From Vicia villosa (lineage: Eukaryota > Streptophyta > Magnoliopsida > Fabales > Fabaceae): a DNA stretch of 64,000 nt. Of the stretch, positions 33,187 to 44,320 are shown piece after piece (the stretch's first letter is position 1; each line of letters begins with the position of its first letter). The DNA lies in NCBI RefSeq assembly GCF_029867415.1, contig NW_026706261.1, positions 1-64,000 of the forward strand, in the 5' to 3' direction. A model generated the notes under the pieces. That model had not been told where the DNA came from, did not search any database, and was given only the letters and a program-made list of their open reading frames with translations. Both the position numbers and the translations under genes were made by a program.

Positions 33187-36100
33187 ATGTGCAGATCACC
33201 TTCTGACACCACCGATAATAATACTGCTGAGACTCTATACAAACTCGAGGCTCTCGCTAATCAGGCTGAAGAAGGGGATAAGGAAGACGATGAACTTCCG
33301 GAAGAGTTGTCAAGGTTAGTGGATAAGGAATCCAAGAGCATGCTCCCTCCACAAGAGGCCATTGAAATCATAAACTTGGGAACGGATGAAGAACCCAAGA
33401 ACATTAAGATTGGGGCAACGCTAGGTAAGGACGTAAAAGCAATGCTAATCAAGCTCCTCCACGAGTATGCGGAGATTTTTGCTTGGTCATACCGTGACAT
33501 GCCGGGGTTGGATACAGACATCGTGGTACACAGGTTACCTCTCAAAGAAGGATGTGCGCCGGTCAGGCAAAAGCGCAGAAGGGTTCGACCAGATATGGAT
33601 AGTAAGATTAGGGAAGAGGTGCTCAAACAATTCGATGCCGGGTTTCTTGCTGTAGTTGACTACCCACCATGGATTGCAAACATAGTGCCAGTTCCTAAGA
33701 AAGACGGGAAGGTGCGCATGTGTGTAGACTACAGGAATCTAAATAAAGCAAGTCCAAAAGATGATTTCCCACTACCACATATAGATATCTTGGTGGATAA
33801 TACAGCACAAGCTTCAGTGTTCTCTTTTATGGATGGTTTCTCCGGGTATAATCAGATCAAGATGGCTCCCGAGGATATGGAAAAGACTACCTTCATGACA
33901 TCTTGGGGCACTTTTTGCTACAAAGTAATGCCATTCGGGTTGAGAAATGCAGGGGCAACATATCAAAGGGCCATGGTCACATTATTCCATGATATGATCC
34001 ATAAAGAGGTCGAAGTATATGTAGATGATATGATCGCCAAATCCGGCACAGAAGAAGAGCATATTACAAATCTACATAAGTTGTTTGAACGCCTGAAGAA
34101 GTACAAGTTGAGGTTGAACCCGAATAAGTGCACATTTGGCGTAAGATCGGGAAAGCTGTTGGGATTCATTGTAAGCCAACGAGGTATAGAGGTTGATCCT
34201 GATAAAGTAAAAGCCATACAAGCGATGCCCGTTCCAAAAACAGAAAAAGAGGTACGAGGTTTCCTGGGTCGATTGAATTACATCTCAAGGTTCATTTCAC
34301 ACCTGACAGCTACATGCGAGCCTATATTCAAATTACTCAGGAAGGATCAACCTATCAAGTGGAACGAGGACTGTCAAGTAGCCTTCGAAACCATAAAGAA
34401 CTACTTGCAAGAACCACCTATACTCTTACCTCCTGTACCCGGAAGGCCACTAATCATGTACCTCACAGTACTCGAAAGGTCTATGGGGTGTGTACTGGGG
34501 CAACAAGACGAAACAGGCAGGAAAGAACACGCTATCTACTACCTCAGTAAGAAATTCACAGATTGCGAATCTCGGTATTCACCATTGGAAAAGACATGTT
34601 GTGCCCTAGCATGGGCCTCCAAACGTCTAAGGCAATATATGCTGAATCATTCCACGTGGCTAATATCGAGAATGGATCCTTTAAAATACGTGTTCGAAAA
34701 GCAGGCGCTCACGGGTAGAATTGCAAGGTGGCAAATGTTGCTGTCCGAATACGACATACAATATGTAACTCAAAAAGCAATAAAAGGGAGTGTGTTGGCG
34801 GAACACCTTGCTCACCAACCCCTCGAGGAATACCAATCCATGAAGTTCGACTTCCCCGATGAGGATATTATGCTAGTAAGAGACTATGAAATACCAGGAC
34901 CCGACGAGGGACCTGAACCGGGTTTGGTATGGAAACTCATGTTCGACGGTGCATCAAATGCACTAGGGCATGGCATAGGGGCAGTATTAACATCTCCCGA
35001 TGACCGGCACTTACCCTTTACTGCAAGATTATGTTTCGACTGCACCAACAACATTGCAGAATACGAAGCATGCATATTGGGGTTAGAAGCTGCAATCGAC
35101 CTAAGGATCAAACTCCTTGATGTATACGGAGACTCAACATTGGTAATCCATCAAGTCAACAAAGAATGGGACACTCGAGATGCAAAACTAATCCCATACC
35201 GAGACCTTATACTGGAGTTGACGGCTGAATTTGATACTATCACTTTTACTCATATCCCGAGGGAAGAAAATCAAATAGCCGACGCACTAGCAACGCTCTC
35301 CTCTATGTTCAAGGTGACCTGGCCAAACCATGAACCACGGATAACTGTTAGACACTTCGACGAACCTGCCTATTGCCTTGCGATTGGGGAGCAGTCTAAC
35401 AACAAACCATGGTACCACGACATTAAAAAGTACCTGGAAAAACAAGAATACCCGGAGAATGCCTCAACAATTGATAAAAAGACACTGAGGAGACTTGCAT
35501 CCAAGTTCTTCTTAAGCGGAAGCATCCTATACAAAAGGAACTATGATTCAGTGTTGTTGAGGTGTGTAGATAAAAACGAGGCCAAGGAGATTATCAGGGA
35601 GGTACATGAAGGAACCTTTGGGACCCACGGACACTCAATGGCTAGGAAGATATTGCGAGCAGGGTATTACTGGCTAACAATGGAGGCCGACTGTTTCCAA
35701 TATGCAAGGACCTGTCACAAGTGCCAGATCTACGCTGACAAGGTACACGTACCACCAAACCCGTTGAACGTTCTGAGTTCACCATGGCCATTTGCAATGT
35801 GGGGAATCGACATGATAGGGATGATAGAACCTAAAGCTTCGAATGGACACCGATTTATATTGGTTGCCATAGATTACTTCACCAAATGGGTCGAAGCTGC
35901 CTCTTACACCAACGTAACGAGACAAGTAGTCACTCGGTTCATCAAGCATAATATCATATGTCGGTATGGGGTTCCAAGCAGGATTATCACAGATAATGGG
36001 TCGAATCTGAACAATAATATGATGAGGGAGCTGTGCGAGGAGTTCAAGATTGAACACCACAATTCTTCACCATACAGGCCTAAAATGAACGGCGCTGTCG

Positions 36101-36651
36101 AAGCTGCAAACAAAAATATCAAAAAGATAATACAAAAGATGGTGAAAACATACAAGGATTGGCACGAAATGCTTCCCTTTGCCCTACACGGTTACAGAAC
36201 CTCGGTGCGTACGTCTACAGGGGCAACCCCCTTCTCCCTAGTCTATGGTATGGAAGCTGTCCTCCCAATTGAAGTGGAGATCCCGTCACTAAGAGTCATA
36301 GCTGACACAAAGTTAGAAGAATCGGAATGGGTAAAAACTCGTTTTGATCAGCTTAATCTCATTGAAGAAAAGCGACTGACAGCTTTGTGTCATGGACAAC
36401 TCTATCAGAAGAGGATGAAAAAAGCGTTTGATAAGAAGGTCCGACCTCGAACCTACAAAGAAGGTGACATTGTCCTCAAGAAGATACTGTTACCTCGACT
36501 CGACGCCCGTGGAAAATGGACACCTAACTACGAAGGTCCATACATTGTAAAAACAGTGTTCTCAGGAGGGGCATTAGTCCTCACCACAATGGATGGGGAT
36601 GAGCTACCGCACCCAATCAACTCAGACGCGGTCAAGAAGTACTATGCCTAG
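33187..36651 (+). CDS. pol: Ogre Pol: RT, RNase H, archaeal-type RNase H, integrase (1,154 aa)
   Basis: It copies element RNA to DNA and inserts it. Reverse transcriptase: MPFGLRNAGATYQRAM and catalytic YVDD at residues 278-281. The Ty3-type RNase H region follows (roughly 420-530, with HAIYYLSKKFTDCESRYSPL). A second, archaeal-type RNase H starts at MFDGAS (Asp587) with NNIAEYEACILGLEAA and ENQIADALATL; this duplication marks the Tat lineage. Integrase has an HHCC zinc finger (His807, Cys843, Cys846) and catalytic Asp875, Asp936 and Glu972, the last pair separated by 35 residues as in D,D35E enzymes. No chromodomain. Expression likely needs splicing to the upstream gag-pro, since ATG 33187 may not be used directly. 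All motifs are intact. Confidence 0.93.
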   Translation: MCRSPSDTTDNNTAETLYKLEALANQAEEGDKEDDELPEELSRLVDKESKSMLPPQEAIEIINLGTDEEPKNIKIGATLGKDVKAMLIKLLHEYAEIFAWSYRDMPGLDTDIVVHRLPLKEGCAPVRQKRRRVRPDMDSKIREEVLKQFDAGFLAVVDYPPWIANIVPVPKKDGKVRMCVDYRNLNKASPKDDFPLPHIDILVDNTAQASVFSFMDGFSGYNQIKMAPEDMEKTTFMTSWGTFCYKVMPFGLRNAGATYQRAMVTLFHDMIHKEVEVYVDDMIAKSGTEEEHITNLHKLFERLKKYKLRLNPNKCTFGVRSGKLLGFIVSQRGIEVDPDKVKAIQAMPVPKTEKEVRGFLGRLNYISRFISHLTATCEPIFKLLRKDQPIKWNEDCQVAFETIKNYLQEPPILLPPVPGRPLIMYLTVLERSMGCVLGQQDETGRKEHAIYYLSKKFTDCESRYSPLEKTCCALAWASKRLRQYMLNHSTWLISRMDPLKYVFEKQALTGRIARWQMLLSEYDIQYVTQKAIKGSVLAEHLAHQPLEEYQSMKFDFPDEDIMLVRDYEIPGPDEGPEPGLVWKLMFDGASNALGHGIGAVLTSPDDRHLPFTARLCFDCTNNIAEYEACILGLEAAIDLRIKLLDVYGDSTLVIHQVNKEWDTRDAKLIPYRDLILELTAEFDTITFTHIPREENQIADALATLSSMFKVTWPNHEPRITVRHFDEPAYCLAIGEQSNNKPWYHDIKKYLEKQEYPENASTIDKKTLRRLASKFFLSGSILYKRNYDSVLLRCVDKNEAKEIIREVHEGTFGTHGHSMARKILRAGYYWLTMEADCFQYARTCHKCQIYADKVHVPPNPLNVLSSPWPFAMWGIDMIGMIEPKASNGHRFILVAIDYFTKWVEAASYTNVTRQVVTRFIKHNIICRYGVPSRIITDNGSNLNNNMMRELCEEFKIEHHNSSPYRPKMNGAVEAANKNIKKIIQKMVKTYKDWHEMLPFALHGYRTSVRTSTGATPFSLVYGMEAVLPIEVEIPSLRVIADTKLEESEWVKTRFDQLNLIEEKRLTALCHGQLYQKRMKKAFDKKVRPRTYKEGDIVLKKILLPRLDARGKWTPNYEGPYIVKTVFSGGALVLTTMDGDELPHPINSDAVKKYYA

Positions 36652-37410
36652 CAAAAGCAGGATTACCGGGCATAAGCCGAAGGCAAACTACGAAGGATGA
36701 GGGGTCGTGCAATCATTTACTTCTGAAGTCGAAGGATTATTGGGGCCCTCGATAACAAAAGAAAGAGCAACGGCAGTATTAATATCATTTCTATTTGCCA
36801 TTTTCTTTCTTCGCATTTCTGTACACTCGCCAATTCAAGGCAATATCAATAAAATTTCCTTTTTTGCATACTATGCTTCATTTCTAATTTCAGTACCATT
36901 TGCAAAGGATAATTTATTTTTTAAACCCTAACACGGATTTAACATGAGAAACTTACAAACTTTCAACGCAAAAGCAATAGAATAAAACTGTGAAATCTCC
37001 GGAAGGCTACAAACACCCTGTGATGCGATCACTTAAAAAAAATCTAGCCGAACATCATTTCAAAGGATGGTATCAATGGATTAATCAGACTGAGCCAGAA
37101 AGTCACAAACAACTCAAAAGAAAAAGGGGTTAAACAAAAGCAATGGGTGATAAGGAGATGAGTGATAAATGTAGGGGGTATCATATATACATACATTCAT
37201 CAATCTACATGCAACATACACATGTGTAAGCATTCATACATACGCATTATACAAACAACAGGGGCATATGCACAACATATGAACATAATGCATACGCATT
37301 TACAGGAACAAAAATTCGACACAGGTAAATTCTGCAACAACACTTGCAGATAACCCTGTTAGTGCAGGTGAACTCACTAGAACTATAGCAAGCAATCCTA
37401 TTGGGGTCCA

Positions 37411-37860
37411 AACTGCGACGTAACTTGCCAGAACTATGGTAAGTGAGAGATACAAACTGCGGTGTAACTTGCCAGAACTATGGTGAGTGAGAGATACAAA
37501 CTGCGACGTAACTTGCCAGAACTATGGTAAGTGAGAGATACAAACTGCGATGTAGCTTGCCAGAACTATGGTAAGTGAGAGATACAAACTGCGATGTAGC
37601 TTGCCAGAACTATGGTAAGTGAGAGATACAAACTGCGATGTAACTTGCCAGAACTATGGTGAGTGAGAGATACAAACTGCGATGTAACTTGCCAGAACTA
37701 TGGTGAGTGAGAGATACAAACTGCGACGTAGCTTGCCAGGACTATGGTAAGTGAGAGGTACAAACTGCACGTAGCTTGCCAGAACTATGGTAAGTGAGAG
37801 GTTCACAAAATGCGAGTAGCTTACCAGCACTATGGTAAGTGAGGGATCCACAAACTACGG
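37411..37860 (+). repeat. 44-bp tandem array in the Ogre 3' region
   Basis: About ten units containing AACTGCGATGTAACTTGCC and AGAACTATGGTAAGTGAGAG; starts at 37411, 37455, 37499 and 37543 show the strict 44-bp period, decaying towards the right. Confidence 0.9.
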
Positions 37861-38057
37861 AGGCTTGCTGGCCATAGCAAGCCGATTACACAACCAACAA
37901 AGGTCCTCGCTATGTAAGACTCAGGCTTTAGCAGGACATTTCTCTTCATCCATACTCAAATTCAAGGCAAATTTAAGGGTCTTCCAGTATTTAATAACTC
38001 TTCGATCGGAACGACGCGAGGTCTACACACCCTCTTGTCACCCAATCCAAGGTAATT

Positions 38058-38070
38058 AAATAGGGGCAGC
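38058..38070 (+). other. Polypurine tract of the Ogre
   Basis: AAATAGGGGCAGC directly abuts the 3' LTR start. The last ten bases differ by one from those before the copy II 3' LTR (TAGGGGCAGC against CAGGGGCAGC). Confidence 0.75.
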
Positions 38071-40978
38071 TGTCATACCCCAAAATTTACCTTCCACACT
38101 TATCTCATAGCAAAAGCAAGGTTCAAATCTCAAGACATGGCTCATTCAAATAATCCAGATGATTCACAGTCAGCAAATTCAAACTGAAAGGTCAATCACA
38201 ATCAAGGCATGATTCAAACCATAATCATTGGGCAAACATCAAGTATGGGGTGCATAACCATCATTTGATCAAGAATTGATCATGATTCCATTAATAGAAA
38301 CTCAGAGATGAACAAACATGAAAAGGTTCAAATTAGGGTTTCTTAGGAGAAAGTCAACCCAACTTTGACTGGGCATAACTTTCACATGGAACATCAAAAA
38401 TTCCCCACTCAAAGCCTATTTTGAAGGAAATTGGATTCTCTACAACTTTGTGTCTCACAAGCCAGGGCTAGAAATGCTTCATTTAAGAGATACAAGGCAA
38501 AAGATTACAGGTCATTTTCAGGCATCCTTCAGAAACAGTTTTTTCCCAAAGAGAATATGGTCAAGATAAAAGCTTCAAATGAAAAATATGTTCCAAAGTG
38601 GCTTGTAGAGGACCTCTTGAGGTTTCTAAAAAGTATTAGATCTCCCTCATAGCTTAAAAATTGAAAGAGATATGCTTGATCAAAGTTAGGTGATTTTGGA
38701 GGACCAAATGTGAGAAAAGGAGGTTCAAATGGGATTTCTTGCAAATAGGCCCATACTTTTATGACTTGAACTTGGCCCATAAGTTAGCTAAAGCATATGC
38801 CACGAATTTTATTATTTTTATTGGATTTTACATAATTTTATTTCATTTAAAATTAAATTTTAATGATTTAAATAAGTGAGAAATCAAATAATTTTGATAG
38901 GAAATATATTTTGTTGATTTTTAATCAACATTAATGCTAAGATATGATATAATTTCGTGGTAAATCAAATAGGAGGAGATTGATACATAATTTTGGCAAA
39001 AAAGAAACTTTTTATTCAAGAAACAAATGAAATTCCTCAAACATGGCAAGATTGGATTCACAAGTTTTTGGGCTCTTGTTCTAAACCTAATTCTTTCCCC
39101 TATAAGTACTAAACCTAAACCACAGGATTAGGGGAGGAAAAATTGAGAGAGAGGCATATTTACAAAAACGCAAAAAATCACCAAAGAGCTTGGATTCGGT
39201 TTTGGAGTTCTAAGAGGTTTCAACAAGAATTAACGGGTGCAAAAGCTTCACTGAAGGATTTGGAACGTGTCTGGATCGGTACACTACTACAACACCCCCA
39301 GAATTACCTCAATTTTGTCAAAGTAAGTCGTTTCAAAACTTGGTTCGATTAGCATCATGTAAGCATGTTTTTGTTGTTTTGATTGTGTATTTGGGTTTTC
39401 CTAAGTGTGGTGATTGATTCTGGATTGTTTGCATAAAGTTTGTGTACCCCAATCGTATCTTGCCATTGTTGACCGATTTAAGGTTTTAGGGTTTAAATTA
39501 GGGGTTTCTTGTAGAGGTGAAATTAGGTCAAAGGAATGATATGATTAGGTTCGTATGAGGTAAACGAGGGGACTGAAGGGGTCGCGCCAAGTTTATTTCA
39601 ATGTATGCGCTATTCGCTATTTTTGTGTTCTGAGTTTGCTACGAACAAATCGTAGCTAATTTGTAGCTGGCTAACAGAAATTTGCAGGGTGGTTTGGGGA
39701 CGATGATGAGCTGTCATCCAGTGACTCGTCCATTTGAATTCGCGCGCGCGTTTTCACTAGTTTTGGTTGTTTTTTTTATATTTAATCCAGAGTGTCCAGA
39801 TAACACTACGCGCACTTAGCTGCGCTGGTATTGGTGGTGAGCGTGTAACCCCAAGGGCCTGGGTTCGATACCCAGCCCTTCCATATATTTTTTCTGATTT
39901 TCTAAATATGATCCAGTGCGCCTTAGCTTCAAACCCTCACCATGTACCCTCATAATATGACTCTTGATTCTCACCCCAACCAGATCTGACGCCCTTAGGC
40001 TGGTGTCCATACCATACACCATAACAATATCCACATTGGATCAAAACCTAGTTAACTAATTAAATTTAATTAATATAATTGATTATTTCCTTTATATGAT
40101 TAATTATGTATAGTAATTATGTTTGGTAAAATAAAAAAATATATTTGATATTATTATTAAAAATGATAATTTGTTATTCGTGCCGATTAAATCGATTAAT
40201 CGCTATGGTTAACAATATTTTTTTTATTAAAATGTTATTTAATTAAAATAAAATTTAGTTTCTATTATTTGGTTAAAGGGTTGCAACTATTTTATTAGTT
40301 GTGATGATTAACTGTCGTCCCTTCAATTTAATTTGTTATTCTTTTTAATCGAATCAATCGATTACGAGGGGTAACAATGCATATAAAACTCGACAAACTT
40401 ATTAAAATATACCTTAATTCATCATTAGTAATAATCGAATCAATCGATTAAAATTGGTGGTGATGCAAATTTCAAATCTTTTAACTATGGTAATTGAATC
40501 AATCGATTATCGCGGTTAATAGTGCCAAATCAGGGTTGTACGCCCACGCCTTCAAATAATTCTCAAATCCATTCAAATTACAAAGACAAAACAAACTGCG
40601 ATAGGCTAACTAAAAAGCCTCTAAAAAACCATATCAAATCAAATTCAAACTCTAAATGGCGTACAACCCTTCCCGAACTACGTAGACTCTGATCCTCCCT
40701 AAGGAGGTACGTAGGCACTTGGCAACAAGGCGAGTCCCCCCTCTTCAAAACCTCAATCATGTCATTAAAATTCTGTTTGCCACATTTCTTTACAAACCCT
40801 GCCATGCAACCCTAATCTTTGAACGTTAGCCTTTAGGAAAGGGCTGGGGGTGCCTAACACCTTCCCTCAGCCTGATTATAATAACTTACCCTCAATCTCT
40901 TATCTGCGTAGGGTTTCCTATTCGCCCTTCAGAATAGGTGGCGACTCGAAAGCTGAAATTTTTAGGCAGGTTGCTACA
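38071..40978 (+). repeat. 3' LTR of the Ogre
   Basis: Near-identical to 23601-26507 (six substitutions and one extra A near 40135 seen by eye). It ends TTGCTACA and is followed by the CGGAG duplication and the rest of the copy II gag remnant. Confidence 0.95.
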
Positions 40979-41057
40979 CGGAGGAATCAAATCCAACTCT
41001 CCTGAAACTCCTGTGGTAATCACCGCTCCTACGCCTAGTCATGACAAGACTGATTGA

Positions 41058-43453
41058 CGTCTAGACGGACGGACTTTGGATCATTAGATCTACTAGCATT
41101 TGCATGTTTCTTTTCTGTGTGTTTAAACAGTCGTCTTATGATAGACATTATCTGTTTTAATAATCATCATCAGTGCATTGCATATGTTTGTCTTGAATAA
41201 ATTACTTCGCTATCACTCATCTAAACTGCATCTTTACTTTGCATATGTTTTATGATACTCAATTCCTGCTAAAGCTGTATGCCTTTTGAGGGAGGATGAC
41301 GAAAACGATACCATAACCTCATACAGTATGCTTTTGAACGGACTATGCTGACGATGTACAGGCATTATTTCAATTCCTAAACAGTGGAGATATAAGGATG
41401 TTAATCCCTCGTCAACCCCTTTGAGCCTAAGAAGTAGAAGTTTCTTTCTTGTACTAAATTAAAACCCTTGATCATATCCTGGGGCAGGGTAGTTCTCAGT
41501 TAATTTGGCCGTACGTTCTATTTCAAGAGAATCGTTCAGTAACACCTTTCAGTAAAGATTTCAATCACAAGCGTTCATCTGCACACATCAAAGAAGTGTT
41601 GGAGATGTCAATCAAAAGCCAATGATGGTTCATCAATCATTAAGTAAGGCAGTCAATATCTTTCAAAAAGAAAATGATGAAAATATACATACAAAGAAAA
41701 GCCTGCTAAGTCAAAAATCAAAATGATGACTTAGGCAAAAATCAAGGCATCCCGCTGACTGTAAGCTCAAAATAGACAGTTTAGGCAAAAGTTAGGGATA
41801 TAAAACAAAATGAATGAAAAAAGAGAAGTCAATAAATTCTTGAACAACTCAAAGTTGTGACTACCAAAAGGAAGAAGTGACTGTCATCTCAAAAATTCTC
41901 TTTACTTGTGAACCATCATCATTATCAAAGGTGCAAATCCAAAAGTCTCTTGGAACCTGAAGGCACAAGTTGAATTAATTGAGCTTAGGATCGAAGAACA
42001 TCACGAAGATGGGGATGGGAACAAATAAACTTTGAGCCTTTATCCTTTGTTTCTTAAACCGTGAACCAAGCCACGTTACAACCCTTGAAAGTCCTAATTG
42101 AAGCATGGTTAGTTCGAAAGCATACTGTCACCAAAAGGGTATCCTGACTCCTTAAGGTTTACCACAAATGTCGAGTTGATATCATGTTTTTTTACAAACA
42201 TCACATTGTTACAAATATCATGTTTTTATAAATATCACGCGTTTACATCCCTTGTTTTAATGTTTTTTCAAAAACTCAAGACAAACGTATGCATTGCATC
42301 TCATGAATTCATCATTAAACATATTCTGCTACATAATTTCAAATGTTAGCATCAGAAAGAACTTGCACAGGGTATGGCTAATGACTGAAAGTTATCCCGA
42401 TAGACAAAATTACTTCGAGAAGAAATGTCTCCCACGTATACAATGGGCATGGCATGTTTTGCCCAATCAATCTGGGGCAATCAAGTCAAGATTCCAAGAA
42501 TCTCTCAAAAGCCAAACAATCAAAGGCATACACCTCAAGTGGGTTTCAAGCTATGTTCCTGATCAAACTGAGGCAATCAAGTCAAGATTCTGAGAATCTC
42601 TCAGGATGCCAAAATAATCAGGGGCATCATCCTGAGTTTACGATTACTGAGGGCATGTCGCCCATAGCGCACATCTCATAAAGTCCTCGTGAGGCGAATC
42701 ATTCCAAAGCTCTTACTAGCGGGGGCAAACCTATGCAAGTCCAGTTTGACATCTTGATCAACATTCAGTGACATGTCTTAAATCCAGGAATGGCAGGTAC
42801 TATAATGCTAGGGGCAATATTCAAGACACCCACGTTTTCCCACAGAGCCGGGTTCACGAGATCGTATCCCCACAGAGTAATCATTAAGAAGATATCTTCA
42901 AATGCTCTCGTCCCGACAAAGACATGGCTCCCCAACAGAGTTTACATCTTCAACACTATCGGTTCTCCAACACTTCGCTCTTCTCCAACATGGTTTATTA
43001 ATATCTCTAATCCCCAATCAGGGAACATCAAGTTACTGATCATCCCCAAGCAGAAATCATAAATCCCCAGCTGAGCATCTTCAAGATAAGATCAAACATC
43101 AAAATTACAATGACATGGAGATCCACCTTCTCAATCAAGATGTGTCAAAAAGCATAAATCATAGTCATACGTCATAAATCATAAACATATTCATACATTG
43201 CATACATTTCATACAAAGTTTCTCACTTTGATGAACTCATTTAAATATACTCATACAATCACATACAGGTTCATACATAATACATAATGCATCGCGACAA
43301 ATGCATACATAACATGCAAGGTTCTCATTTATTTTGAGAATCCCGTCACATAAACACAATACATGCATCATAACATGGCATAAAAAAGCTAACTTTGCCT
43401 TTTTCAGGTTATTGCTGCAATCAAATAAACAACTTCGAAACATTTCAGATCTA
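41058..43453 (+). other. Non-coding tail of copy II
   Basis: Collinear with 3903-6060 of copy I (for example GATCATCACGAAGATGG-like and GTTACAACCCTTGAAAGT). No gene is seen. An acceptor-like TTTTTCAGG at about 43401-43409 precedes the next array. Confidence 0.6.
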
Positions 43454-44095
43454 AGTCGATACCTTTGACGGTTCCTTAATGATCTACTTTCAGAATTAAG
43501 TCGATACCTTTGACGGTTCCTTAATCCACTTCAGAGTTAAGTCGACACCTTTGACGGTTCCTTAACAGCCTACTTCAGTATTAAGTCGACACCTTTGACG
43601 GTTCCTTAATATATCAAGAGTTGAGTCGACGCCTTTGACGGTTCCTTAACAACACACTTCAGATATAAGTCGATACCTTTGACGGTTCCTTATACAGTCT
43701 ATCTACATATCTGAGTCGATACCTTTGACGGTGCCTCAATGATATGCTGCAAAGTTAAGTCGACACCTTTGACGGTTCCTTAACGACACACTTCAGATAT
43801 AAGTCGACACCTTTGACGGTTCCTTATACAACCTATCCGCATATCTGAGTCGATACCTTTGACGGTGCCTCAATGATATGCTGCAAAGTTAAGTCGACAC
43901 CTTTGACGGTTCCTTAACGACACACTTCAGATATAAGTCGACACCTTTGACGGTTCCTTATACAACCTATCCGCATATCTGAGTCGATACCTTTGACGGT
44001 GCCTCAACAATATGCTTCAAATTTAAGTCGATACCTTTGACGGTTCCTTAAATAACCCAACACAGACTTGAGTCGACACCTTTGACAGTTCCTCA
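43454..44095 (+). repeat. Tandem array with 40-45-bp units in copy II
   Basis: About fifteen units built on AGTCGACACCTTTGACGGTT followed by CCTTA and a variable spacer; starts include 43454, 43499, 43540, 43584, 43624 and 43668. It is unrelated to the arrays at the same place in copy I or copy III. Confidence 0.9.
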
Positions 44096-44310
44096 ACATT
44101 CAAACAAAAAAGAAGACAGCAAAAAGCAGAAACTTCGCAACAATCCATACTCCAACAAGTACCAGATGGCATCTACAAGCCCATCTCCGACAGAAGTCCC
44201 TACTTCAAATAGGGCAAATTTCTTGGTATTCTAGTGTTCAATCATCTTCCACCTTCAGATACCGACTGGCATACAAATCACTCTACATCTTCAGGTTTAA
44301 GATAATTGAA

Positions 44311-44320
44311 CAGGGGCAGC
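44311..44320 (+). other. Polypurine tract of copy II
   Basis: CAGGGGCAGC immediately before the 3' LTR start at 44321. Confidence 0.75.

Larger units (their letters stand above)
36652..38070 (+). other. Ogre 3' region
   Basis: Non-coding 1.4 kb between the pol stop and the 3' LTR, holding the 44-bp tandem array (37411-37860) and ending in the polypurine tract. Short ORFs (36707-36931, 37162-37353) are low complexity or repeat-derived. Confidence 0.65.
23601..40978 (+). mobile_element. Complete autonomous Ogre (Ty3/gypsy, Tat lineage), 17,378 bp
   Basis: LTRs of 2,907 and 2,908 bp, CGGAG duplications (23596-23600, 40979-40983), a tRNA-Arg-type primer site, a polypurine tract and three undamaged long ORFs are all present. 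By eye the LTRs differ at six positions plus a one-base indel, about 0.2%, so insertion was recent. Gene order is ORF1, gag-protease, spacer, RT-RNaseH-aRNaseH-integrase, then a repeat-rich 3' region. This matches the published organisation of Ogre in legumes. Confidence 0.95.
23408..41057 (+). pseudogene. Gag zinc-knuckle mini-ORF of copy II, split by the Ogre insertion
   Basis: The left part (23408-23600) encodes a knuckle CAYRFNSLGHYINNC with the same spacing as Ogre Gag, except Arg replaces one His. The right part (40979-41057) resumes in the same frame after one copy of the CGGAG duplication is discounted and ends with TGA at 41055-41057 (PETPVVITAPTPSHDKTD). So before the Ogre landed, this was an uninterrupted short ORF of roughly 90 codons from ATG. 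It corresponds to only the C-terminal tail of an Ogre Gag. Confidence 0.65.
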
